Shown: piece after piece, positions 23,014-32,091 of the stretch
Numbering within the stretch: the first letter of the stretch is position 1
Layout: each line of letters opens with the position of its first letter
From: Turbatrix aceti
Taxonomy: Eukaryota > Nematoda > Chromadorea > Rhabditida > Panagrolaimidae
DNA length: 64,000 nucleotides
Direction of reading: 5' to 3'
NCBI GenBank assembly: GCA_963969345.1
Contig: OZ017766.1
Location: forward strand, 9,796,001-9,860,000
Made by a program: the position numbers and the translations under genes
Notes under the pieces: model-generated
What the model saw: the letters and a program-made list of their open reading frames with translations, nothing else
Told to the model about the DNA's origin: nothing
The model's database searches: none

Positions 23014-23190
23014 ATGCGGTTGTCATATGTGTTTGTCGGCTTTGGTCTCGTGTATTTGGCGGGCGAGTCGCGTCTGCCACAACGATACCCCCCCTGCATT
23101 TTTCGCTGCGGCGCACATTGCACACTGCGCGCAGAAATTGATGTAAATAGATTGTTTTTTTCAGTTTTTTGTACTTTATTCAAATTATAG
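23014..23190 (+). CDS. Small secreted Cys-containing peptide
   Basis: A candidate gene of 58 residues. The N-terminus (MRLSYVFVGFGLVYLAGES) is signal-peptide-like and is followed by a short basic segment with PPCIFRCGAHCTLRAEID. The start was chosen downstream of a TATAAAAG box; an earlier in-frame Met lies three codons upstream. A GTAAAT donor-like site after the EID codons means the true gene could splice onward. Any downstream exon would then lie beyond a foldback inserted at 23239, only 48 bases after the stop. Function is unknown. Confidence 0.45.
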   Translation: MRLSYVFVGFGLVYLAGESRLPQRYPPCIFRCGAHCTLRAEIDVNRLFFSVFCTLFKL

Positions 23191-23238
23191 TTCCTTTCCT
23201 TGTTTCTTTTTCTTTGTTTTTTTTTGTATTAACTGTCT

Positions 23239-24070
23239 AGGCACAGCATGTACTCTTTGGACAATGCAAAATTAGAATGAAATTACGAGCGTTAGTGTCT
23301 TGACTTTGAGGTGTCATTTTGCAATCAATTTTTAATTTTTAATGGCAACTTTTGTAACGATGGAATTCGGTATGTCCTGGATTTTCAAACAAGCTATTGC
23401 CGACAAAAAAATATTAATTTTAAGCCAAGTTTTGGGGCTCTTATGCAAACGTTTTTCAAATGCCTGAAAAAACCGTACCAGATATGATAGCGACAATCAA
23501 AATCGTGGAGAGCTGCGTCTGATATGTATCAAAGAGTATGCAAAAGTACGGCACGGTTCTAAAAAAAATAAAGGAGTTCTGATCAATTTGCCGTTTTCAC
23601 CATAGATCTCCTTATATTTGTAGGGGTTTTCCTGCATGCGCAGCTGTATTTTTGTGCATGGGGATAATTTGCATGGGGTGGCTAGTCAAGAAAACCCCTT
23701 CAAACATGAGGAGTTCTAGGGAAAAAACGGCAAGTTGATCAGAACTCCTTTTTTTTTTAGAACAGTGCCGTACTTTTGCATACGCTTTGATACCAATCAG
23801 ATGCAGCTCTCCACGGTTTTGATTGTCGCTATCATATCTGGTACGGTTTTTTCAGGCACTTGATAAAATTTTACGTGCAGCATCATAACTTGGCTAAAAA
23901 TCAATATTTTTTTGTTGGTAATAGCTTGTTTGAAAATTCAGGACATGCCGAATCTAACGTAATTTAAAATTTAAAATTGATTGTGGAATGACACCTCAAA
24001 GTCAAGACACTACGCGCGCGTGAATTTATTTCCATTGTCAAAAAATAAGGGGAAAGTACATGCTGTGTCT
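23239..24070. mobile_element. Foldback element, about 832 bp
   Basis: Both halves are reverse complements over almost their whole length. The outer ends are aggcacagcatgtac and gtacatgctgtgtct; inner matches include tcttgactttgaggtgtc/gacacctcaaagtcaaga and the 'gtaccagatatgatagcgac' block. The turn is near 23650. There is no coding frame. The arms differ by scattered substitutions, so the insertion is not very recent. Confidence 0.85.
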
Positions 24071-24074
24071 CGGA

Positions 24075-24990
24075 TATTTCGCTAACCCTCCTGCCTATAT
24101 ACAATCAAAGATGATGTGAATAGCAAGCGAAACTTTACTCCCCTTCTCGGGAGCGGAATGTGAGTAAAATTTTGAAAACGAAGAACACGACAGCAATAAA
24201 TTGGTAAAAATTGTTTTCATTTTTACCATTTTTTGGTTTTTTCTGTAACAAACAATTGGGGGAAAAAAAGGAGCGGTGCGTTTCATAGCTTCGCAATGGC
24301 TTCGCTCTCGAGCTGGAACCGTTTTTTTAGACTTTTTGGACAAACCGATTGTTGCTTACTATTTTTTGTAAAGTGCTAACATAAAACAGTTTTTTAAATA
24401 TAATAACAAGAGGAAAACCAGATCGCAGCTACGATTGAAGAGATCGTGACCAAATCGAATCGAAACATTAACGCCTACGTGGACACCATTTGTGCCTCCT
24501 GGTCTATAATCTTGTCAATACATAGATTATAATGATAATTAATTATTGAATAACTGCGAAGTGAATAATTAAATAAATGTAAATTATTTTCAAAAAACAT
24601 TGTTATGTGCAGTACTGGGAAATTTCAGATGAAACGGTGGAAGCCATTTAATTTTTTTAATCCGCCTTCTATTACGAATCGCTTTATCCGACGGAAATTA
24701 ATGGTAGGAACGGATCACATATCGGTAATCTGATGAATCAAATTTTTTGTTGACGAGACGTCAATATGCAACATTTGTAACCATTATAAATCTTGTTAAT
24801 TGTTAATAAAACTAATGGATGTTGGTTTTTTTGATGCACAGGTATCCCGATAACAATTATTTAAATTTAATGGCATAGTATGTAAACTTTTGTGTTAAAA
24901 ATATTGCAGAAGAAATATTTAAAACCAATAAAAGAAGTAACTTTCTCATTTAAACATAACAAATGAAAAAAGCATGTCATGAATTACATA
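24075..24990. other. Spacer with a degenerate MITE end
   Basis: A degenerate inverted copy of the MITE end seen at 15716 and 40030 lies at 24472-24510 (acgcctacgtggacaccatttgtgcctcc, broken by substitutions). The rest is AT-rich with no supported gene. Confidence 0.5.
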
Positions 24991-25454
24991 AAAAGTAATT
25001 AAGTTAACAAATAAAGCAGAAAAGCAAGTACAATTCCAAGGAGCAAAAGATAACAGATACGATCATAGTATGCTGTAGCAAAATCCTTGATACAATTTAT
25101 CAATGCAGTAAAATCGAAGTTTGGTTCGGGAACGCCATGAATAGAAATCCAGCCTTTACGAGGTAATACAGTTTTAAGACGTGCTGCAACTTCGAAGTTT
25201 TGAGTTGTACGCGCACATTTGAGAGTGCAATCTTCGTGAATAACTGTAGAATTGCTGTACCAAGTTAAGGTGTGCAGAGGAGCGTCTGGCGTACAGGGGA
25301 CACCGAATGTCAAGGATCCGCAGGTGATGTGTCCAAATACAGGCGCCACGGCAAAACAACTAACATTAAATTGAGCGCCCATGGCACACCGAGTACATCC
25401 AGAAAGGTTAGCACTCATTATTGAACAATGAACTTCATGTTGCACTGCTGCCGC

Positions 25455-25756
25455 TGTTATACGAGCCGCGGAGGACGACGAATCCTCAATCAATCTACCC
25501 ACAGCTCCGCCTCAACAACCCTCGAATCACAAGGCGAGTACGCAGGCGGAGTCTCATATAAAAGAGCCGCCAGAGGGAGAAGAAGTAGAGAAGAGAGAGG
25601 GAAGAACGACTTCAGAGAAGGAACCTTGTTTTGTATTCTATTGTTTATCGTAAAATAAACTGCTTCTGATATCTGAAGGAGGAAGGACATCCGAGTAGAA
25701 CCGGGTTACGAGCGTTTGGGCGAGCGCCCGGCTTGTGCCGGGGCCCCCAGATGACA
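25455..25756 (+). repeat. 5' LTR
   Basis: 302 bp, TG...CA. It has a TATAAAAG box at 25557-25564, AATAAA at 25654-25659, and a GC-rich end (gcgcccggcttgtgccgggg) that can form a hairpin. Confidence 0.9.
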
Positions 25757-25773
25757 TGGAGGGCCTGACCCGC
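25757..25773 (+). promoter_or_regulatory. Likely tRNA primer-binding site
   Basis: TGGAGGGCCTGACCCGC starts directly after the 5' LTR. Its complement ends in CCA, as a tRNA 3' end would. The tRNA identity was not determined. Confidence 0.5.
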
Positions 25774-26768
25774 TCAGATCCCTTCCCTTCCCTCCCCAAT
25801 GTCCAAATGTTTTATTTTTTCATTTTGAAGTAAAGTTTTCTAAAAATATTTTCATGTTGTACATAAATTTTTTCTAACATGTTTATCTAATATTCTCCCT
25901 AGTACCTTCGAATACGTGTTTTGCCTAACTGTTCTTCACATATCAATGTTACGCGTAAATTTGTTAAACAATTCGTGTCGTTAAAACTTTACCCAGGAGC
26001 GAAAAAGACGAAAATATTATACAGATCCTCCGCCAAAAATTGTTCACTTTGTAGTAGAGGCTTCAGAAAGCTCACAGTAACGAAAATGAAGTCCAGTGAA
26101 CCAAAAAGGAATGCAGTCCTATGTAAGGCTGTCGGCGTTAGAGAAGGGGTAAAGTTGCGCTAGAAAATTTTAAAATGCTCCAAGGGAAAGCAGAAGTGCA
26201 CATCTAGCTCCCTTAGAAATTGATCGCGACAAAAATTACTTTTTGGAAAAATCGCATCAAAAATTCCGAATAATAAAAATACGAAAGAAATAATTGATAT
26301 CAGGAAACAGACAGCCAGCGCAAAAATGGTACCAGCGACAAGAAGCGAGTTGAAGACCAAATTTACACAAAAAACATGATCGAAGAAAGTTAGTCAATAT
26401 GCATTTCGTAGTTTAGCGTAGAAAAGTTTTGAAGGCATGAAAATCTTCGAAGTTGCGATGCAAAACTAAGGGGACGCTCATAGTAATGCAAAACACTTAG
26501 TAGACTGGGCCGTCGTCAAAACAGATAGACTTATCGTAAAATCCGCTTCATACAATTGTTCGCACTAACAGTCTAGTTGTAACAATCTTCCCATCATGCT
26601 AACACTTATTTTTCTCTTTCCCTGTCTTTCGTCACAACACAGCACCCCGAAGGCCGCGCTATACAGCTTTATCTCATAAGAATCAGCTAGTCGTCCGGGG
26701 CGGCGAGAAACTTCGGCGATAGAATTTCGTTTAAAAGCAGAAAGAGCGCGACAAAAATATCAAGAAAA

Positions 26769-27113
26769 ATGGTTTTGTCTCTGGTCCCGATGCAGGGGCA
26801 TGATTGTGAAGATGGCTCCCCGTGCCCGCCCGGCCAGACCTGCGTGAGACCGTCTGGCTACGAGGGCCCGCTCACGTGCATCGACCAGCGCTATTTTCTG
26901 CACCGCTTCAACGAAGACCCCCAAACCGTCTATTGTAATCGGATGAACTCGACGCTGACAATTTCACTCACAACCACTGACCATGCCTCCGTAGCGTATG
27001 CTTTTGCTGTCTTAACACTCGGCATTCTCGCGTGCGCCACTTTCCTTGGGCTCTACAAGATCTACCGAGCCACGAAAACTTCTGCCCCAACACCCCCAAT
27101 CGAGCTTCAGTAA
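26769..27113 (+). CDS. Small Cys-rich membrane protein carried in the retrotransposon leader
   Basis: A 114-residue open frame with its own polyA signal (AAAATAAAAAG near 27155). The first 60 residues hold five Cys (CEDGSPCPPGQTC...LTC...YCNRMNST) like a small extracellular domain. One strong membrane segment follows (YAFAVLTLGILACATFLGLY) and then a basic, Pro-rich tail. The frame's N-terminus is not a normal signal peptide. A possible acceptor (GATGCAG before GGGCATG) suggests the first codons could be intronic, with a signal-peptide exon upstream; MLTLIFLFPCLSS near 26595 is a candidate, but no donor was found. It is on the same strand as gag but unlike any usual retroelement protein I know, so it may be a captured host gene. 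Confidence 0.55.
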   Translation: MVLSLVPMQGHDCEDGSPCPPGQTCVRPSGYEGPLTCIDQRYFLHRFNEDPQTVYCNRMNSTLTISLTTTDHASVAYAFAVLTLGILACATFLGLYKIYRATKTSAPTPPIELQ

Positions 27114-27179
27114 AATCTCTGAAATGTGGTGTGTTGCGATAGTCTGTTGCACAAAAAATAAAAAGTTAAAAAAATTGAA

Positions 27180-27412
27180 AAGTGGAAAAAGGGACAGATA
27201 CAGACAGATACGGTAGAAGGCGTAGGCAGCGTGACGAAAAAAATTGCTCAAGGCAAAAAATAGCTCAGATCCAGACAGATACGGTAGAAGGCGTAGGCAG
27301 CACAAACGTGACGAACGCGAAATTCTCTAAAAAGAACAAACACGCCGATCAAAGTACTTAGGCAGCGAGGCGAAAAAATTGCTCAAGGCAAAAAAAAAAA
27401 TGGCTCAAAGTA
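27180..27412 (+). repeat. Degenerate tandem repeat in the retrotransposon leader
   Basis: The units share 'cagacagatacggtagaagg', 'cgtaggcagc' and 'gcgaaaaaattgctcaagg'-like blocks. There are two near-complete copies and one partial copy. Confidence 0.65.
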
Positions 27413-27600
27413 CGCCAGTCAGGTCACCAATTGTTGAAGGATGCGAGAGCCGAGCAGGTACACTGTAATCGACGAACAACAGTCGGCAGAAACAAAAATC
27501 GGAAAACTTAATGGCGCTTCTGTTCACAGGCGCGTAAACATTCTTTTCAATCAAACTGTCCTTTTTTTTTCTCTCTTTTTATTCCAACAAGGCTAAAGGG

Positions 27601-27621
27601 GGGGCCCCCTACGGGGGCCCC
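27601..27621. repeat. Perfect GC hairpin in the leader
   Basis: ggggccccc and gggggcccc form a 9-bp stem with a 3-base loop. A similar palindrome (atggggg...ccccat) lies at 27911-27934. Both echo the GC-rich LTR end (gccggggccccc). Confidence 0.75.
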
Positions 27622-29089
27622 AGGAAGGGAAAAGGAAGGAAGGGGAAGGCAAGGCAAGGCAAGGTAAAGGTATCAAGGAAGGATCAGAAGGATCGTAAAA
27701 TCGAAAAGGATCGTCTATCGTTTTTTTATTTATTTTATTTTTGCCCGTTTTTCGTTTATCTTTTGTCGATCATAATTTTACCGATAGAAAAGAATTATTT
27801 TTTGTTATTATCTTTTAGAATAACCGATAATTTGCATATTATCAAAATCAGATCAAATACATATAATCGTTTTTTGACCCGCTTTAAAAATATTGGAATA
27901 CATAAATACAATGGGGGCCCCTTTGGGGCCCCATGTAATTTGTTTTACGCTTTTGTAAAACATAAGTAATAATGTTGCTTTTCAATATCGCGCATCTTTC
28001 CCCATCGCCTAATAAATCCTCGCCCGCTGCAATCGCTTATTGACCCGTTTCAAAGCATAACACCAAACACAACACTGGGGGCTAGGAAAAATAGCAATTT
28101 AACAAAAATCATAAAATTATGTGATACATAAATCATCAAAATTAATAACAACAATCTCTTGTTTTGCCATCTTTCGCCATCACCCAATCGCCCACTGTCA
28201 CCGCCGTTGCGGTTCTCTCGACTGATGGCATGTGCGGCGCCGTCCGTCTCTGCACCCGCTGTCTGGTCCGCCCACTCACCATGGATTTCATTTTGTGAGA
28301 GATCAAAAAATTGAATTATTCAAATTAATTTTTAAAATGTTGAAAAAATGTTTTTCATCTTCAGCAAAAAATGGCAATGCTATTGATATCACATTTGCCC
28401 CTACCCCAGTTACTGGCACAAATTATTTTTTTGTAAACCAAAAATTCAAATTTGTTCATTTTTGATTTTTGATCGTCAAATGACCCATCATTATGATTGC
28501 CTATTTCCAAGGAATTCAAAAATATTTTTTTCAACATTTTTAAAATTAATTTAACAGAATCATTTTTTTGTCTTACGCAATCGTCCTTGCGCTATCGCTC
28601 GCTCGCTCACACTCACCCACTTGACCCTGCGCGTCGCCTCCTCCCTCTATCGCGCTTTCGCCATTTTTGATGACAAAATTTTGACAATTATGATAAAGCG
28701 CGCATTATCTTTTTCAAATGAATGCCTCCGGACCTAATGGTTTATGAGATCGTTGATAGCGTAAAATTTGGATTTTATCGAATATACATAACGTAAAATT
28801 AAAATTGTGTCCTTGCAGAAACACCTTACTATATAAAGAGGTAAACAATGAGCAGAACAGCCGTCCCAACTAGTTTTAAGAGCAGGAGGTGAACAGAAGA
28901 ATAACAGGCGCCACACTCAGGTACTCGCTAAACCAATAAGGCTCGAAAAGAAAAGAGAAAAAGGGGCAACAATTGGTAGAACGCAATGAGTTCCGACCTT
29001 CCAATGAAAAGAAAAATGGGGCGGGCGTAACTAATCTTTTCCAGGCAGGGCAGTATATAAAGGCAACGTTGGCAACCCAAGGCACGTTC

Positions 29090-30133
29090 ATGTCACAGAG
29101 GGAACTCCGATCCCTCCAAGAAACCGCCGGACCGCCACCAAATCCAGACTCAACACGCAGTCAAAGAAATCTACGACGCCAGCTCTCATCGGCAACCCCT
29201 ACGCCAACAAGCTTAACGCCGACCCGCTCCACACAATCGAGCGTCCCACCGACAAGCTCCGCAATGGCACTCGACCCTCACCTCAAAATCGCAATGTCCT
29301 TAAGCCAATTCCCGGTTCTTACCGGAGCGGACGGCGAGGACATTATAGAATTTTTCAACAAGTTCAACGCCACAGCAACGGCACTCGCGGTGGACCACAA
29401 CATGTGCTTGAAGATCCTGGAGCAGCGACTGTCAAACGGGCCACGAGAAGCCTTCAAGAAGATCTCGGCGAGAGACCAGGATAACGAGACCCCCGCGGTA
29501 TACTGGGAGCGAGTCGTCACCGAGCTCGCCCAAAACATTGCCGGTCCAGAAAACAAGTCCCTGGCACTCAACAACCTCATGGCTCGAAGAAAGAAGAATG
29601 AGGAGTCCATGGACAAGCTGGCCAGGGACATTCGCCAACTCACCGGCAGGGCATACCCGGTTCCCGACTTCAACGACGAAACCAGACAAAGGGTTGCGAT
29701 ACAGGCCTTCATAACAGCCTTACCCACGAACATCAGGGAACACCTCACGCGTGGCCAGGAACCAACTACACTTGCGGAGGCAGTAACCAGGGCACAACAA
29801 GAAGAGTCTTTGCAAAAAGCAATGGCTCGCGAAGCCGTGGTAAGTTCGTTGGCTAACGATTTGCAGGATCTGACAGTCAACGCGGTAGCCAGCCCCCGAT
29901 ACAACCAAATTTATCCGATCAACAACAGGATCGAAGGTTTCGAGGAAGGCTGCCGCGAAGATACCCGCCGCTACCGCGACCCCCGAGACGAAGATACCCG
30001 CCGCTATCGTGACCCCCGAGACGAAGATACCCGCCGCTACCGCGAACCCCGAGACGAGGAACCCGCCAGATTCGACTTCCAATCCCGCCGGTACCCCAAC
30101 AACTACGCAGGACGTCAGGAACCAGCCCAATGA
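29090..30133 (+). CDS. gag: Retrotransposon Gag
   Basis: A 347-residue open frame, read from the first in-frame ATG at 29090; an upstream reading extends only through non-ATG codons. After a Ser/Thr/Pro-rich start, a helical region (DPHLKIAMSLSQFPVLTGAD followed by ILEQRLSNGP and later TLAEAVTRAQQEES) matches the capsid-type gag domain of Ty3/gypsy-like elements. There is no CCHC zinc knuckle. Near the end, three copies of an 11-residue basic/acidic repeat (EDTRRYRDPRD) come from a 33-bp DNA repeat at 29957-30055 and may replace the knuckle in RNA binding. A TATATAAAGG sequence lies 35 bases before the ATG. The stop overlaps the next frame (ATGA). Confidence 0.8.
   Translation: MSQRELRSLQETAGPPPNPDSTRSQRNLRRQLSSATPTPTSLTPTRSTQSSVPPTSSAMALDPHLKIAMSLSQFPVLTGADGEDIIEFFNKFNATATALAVDHNMCLKILEQRLSNGPREAFKKISARDQDNETPAVYWERVVTELAQNIAGPENKSLALNNLMARRKKNEESMDKLARDIRQLTGRAYPVPDFNDETRQRVAIQAFITALPTNIREHLTRGQEPTTLAEAVTRAQQEESLQKAMAREAVVSSLANDLQDLTVNAVASPRYNQIYPINNRIEGFEEGCREDTRRYRDPRDEDTRRYRDPRDEDTRRYREPRDEEPARFDFQSRRYPNNYAGRQEPAQ
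29957..30055 (+). repeat. 33-bp repeat, three copies, inside gag
   Basis: Three successive 33-base units (29957-29989, 29990-30022, 30023-30055) with one or two differences. They encode the EDTRRYRDPRD-type motif in frame. Confidence 0.9.
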
Positions 30134-30453
30134 GGCTCAGTCACGCTTGGAAAAGCATCAGAATGCCAAAAAGAACTGAAAATCAAAAGAAGAAGTTCAA
30201 AATCGGCGACAAGGTTTTAAGGGTGAACCAAACAAAAAAAAAAAAAAAATTGGATGCCGCATGGAAGGGCCCATTCACCATCATTAACATCCGGCACCCA
30301 AACGCCACCATCCAAAACGAAGCCGATGGAAACATCAAAAAGCGATTCAACGAACCAGCTACACTTCCATATAGATCAATGGACATTGCCCTCGCAGAGT
30401 CGCAGCACTCGGACGACGACGAGGAAACGGAAAACCCCAACGAAGACACGTAA
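30130..30453 (+). pseudogene. Remnant of pol: integrase C-terminal tail only
   Basis: The frame contains KFKIGDKVLRVN and WKGPFTIINI, the small C-terminal beta-barrel (GPY/F-type) module that ends integrase in Ty3/gypsy pol. The residues just before it read better in another frame (RLEKHQNAKKN), which hits a stop, so a frameshift accompanies the deletion. Everything between gag and this tail is missing. An acidic tail (DDDEETENPNEDT) closes the frame. Confidence 0.7.
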
Positions 30454-30723
30454 AAATATTTTTTTTTCCCTTTTCCCTTCCCAGCCCATTTTTCTATGTA
30501 CCCCATTGAAGTAAAATGAACTCTGACTCTGACTCTGTCGCCACTCAATCTCTCATCCCTCTTCTTTCTCCTCTCTGCCTCTACCCCATCGCGAAATACC
30601 ATCCTGGACGCGTCGTCACCATCACCCGGACACTCTTGCCATTCGCCGGCCGACAAACAAACATCCCTCGTCCATATATCTTGGCCCTCCGGCAACAAAA
30701 AAAAAGGTGGGGTCCACCTTTGT

Positions 30724-30736
30724 CGGAGGAGGGGGA
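30724..30736 (+). promoter_or_regulatory. Polypurine tract before the 3' LTR
   Basis: A nearly pure purine run (cggaggaggggga) abuts the 3' LTR, the expected primer for plus-strand DNA synthesis. Confidence 0.7.
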
Positions 30737-31038
30737 TGTTATACGAGCCGCGGAGGACGACGAATCCTCAATCAATCTACCCACAGCTCCGCCTCAACAA
30801 CCCTCGAATCACAAGGCGAGTACGCAGGCGGAGTCTCATATAAAAGAGCCGCCAGAGGGAGAAGAAGTAGAGAAGAGAGAGGGAAGAACGACTTCAGAGA
30901 AGGAACCTTGTTTTGTATTCTATTGTTTATCGTAAAATAAACTGCTTCTGATATCTGAAGGAGGAAGGACATCCGAGTAGAACCGGGTTACGAGCGTTTG
31001 GGCGAGCGCCCGGCTTGTGCCGGGGCCCCCAGATGACA
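30737..31038 (+). repeat. 3' LTR
   Basis: 302 bp and apparently identical to the 5' LTR by eye, indicating a very recent insertion. It is followed by the target duplication ccgc. Confidence 0.9.
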
Positions 31039-32091
31039 CCGCTATGATAGAATCTACCTGAAAAATGTCGTTTAGAAAAAAAATTAATGAAAAAAAAAAT
31101 TAATTACTTGAACGGTAACAGAAGTACGTAAGTGAGCTCGGATTTTTTTATTTTCTGTAAATAGTAATTCGTTGTGCAATCTGGATGGCAATGCCTGCTC
31201 ATCCCACTGTTGAAGAAGTTTTGATTGTTGCCGACATGAACATGCAGCTGTAGAGTCTGCTGCTCGACAAATGCATGTATCTTCTGATACCTCACATGTG
31301 TTGTTGTAACACTTGTAGAATGAGGCTTGTTTGAGTCCTGCGTCATCAAGCCAGGATGTACGGGTACCATTTGAAATAAAGCTCGTAGATGTGGGAAAAT
31401 CAAATTCTGATAATGGCTTCATGTTTAATAATTCCACGGCAAACTGTGGATCTTCATATCTGGCTTCTTCTACCACATCAAAAGTTCGTGTAATGGAATG
31501 CGAACTAGAATCTATTTTGACAACAAAACGTGTCATGTACTCCCATTTTCCACAGTTAAAAACTTGTGCCGGAGTTGATCCGTCTCTTGGTTCTGCATAA
31601 ACACGGTAGAAAAGGCAGCCGCTTCCAAAAAGGCAGACACAATGACCACAAGATTCCATACAGTAAGTGTTTCCATGAAAATTATTGGCTGTACTCAGCT
31701 CTTGTATCGTGTCGTTAGGTTGAGTATCGGCACACTTAGTATTCGTGCAGCCGCCGAATCCAGGACAGTGCTGCGTTGATTGCACTTTAAAATTGACAAA
31801 GCTGGTTTCAAACAAACGGACGGGTACGCATTCTGCAAAAGTTTCGATCCGAATACTCATCATTGCTACAACAGTGCCGTTATCATTTTTTAACAATAGA
31901 CATCCTTCGCCTTCTGATGGAATTGTTAACTGGCTTCGCGTAATCCATTGACAGTACGTCTGTTGGTTGTCGTTCTTCTTGCATTGTTCCATTGTTGTTT
32001 GCAGCGTTGCTGTATCATAACAACCGGATACCGTGGGAATGAACATCAATGTCCAAACTAACGGTGCTAGTAAAAAATGATAATAATTCAT

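Larger units (their letters stand above)
25455..31038 (+). mobile_element. LTR retrotransposon, 5.6 kb, recent, pol-deleted
   Basis: Two direct 302-bp LTRs (25455-25756 and 30737-31038), apparently identical by eye, start TG and end CA. They are bounded by the 4-bp duplication ccgc (25451-25454 and 31039-31042). A TGG-starting primer-binding-type site follows the 5' LTR at 25757, and a purine tract (30724-30736) precedes the 3' LTR. Inside are a long 3.2-kb leader holding a small membrane-protein gene, gag, and only the tail of integrase. It lacks protease, reverse transcriptase, RNase H and the integrase core, so it must move with help from a full relative. It sits inside the envelope-like gene in the opposite orientation. 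Confidence 0.9.
24999..32091 (-). pseudogene. Envelope-like glycoprotein gene, interrupted by an LTR retrotransposon
   Basis: The N-terminal piece (32091-31108) starts with a signal peptide (MNYYHFLLAPLVWTLMFIP) and has a dense Cys pattern including CGHCVCLFGSGCLFYR. This resembles the phlebovirus-glycoprotein-G2-type envelope proteins carried by nematode retroelements (family knowledge; not searched). A short intron (31107-31058) precedes a small exon that stops at the insertion point (31039). The C-terminal piece (25450-24999) continues in the same frame, with more Cys residues and a final membrane segment (YLLLLGIVLAFLLYLL). The broken gene would total 484 codons. No gag or pol of its own is adjacent, so it may have been a stand-alone, possibly domesticated, copy. 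A TTTTTAG acceptor directly abuts the ATG. Confidence 0.7.

Noticed and set aside
26160..26360. 66-codon hydrophobic - strand frame in the retrotransposon leader
   Set aside because: It starts with TTG, is antisense to the element and has no acceptor; hydrophobic frames arise easily in T-rich DNA.
28317..28555. Possible foldback around ttaatttttaaaatgttgaaaaaa
   Set aside because: Only about 30 bp of A/T-rich sequence pairs; flanks are not inverted, so I do not call an element.
29278..29904. 208-codon - strand frame opposite gag
   Set aside because: Antisense shadow of the gag gene; the gag frame has the recognised domain and in-frame repeat.
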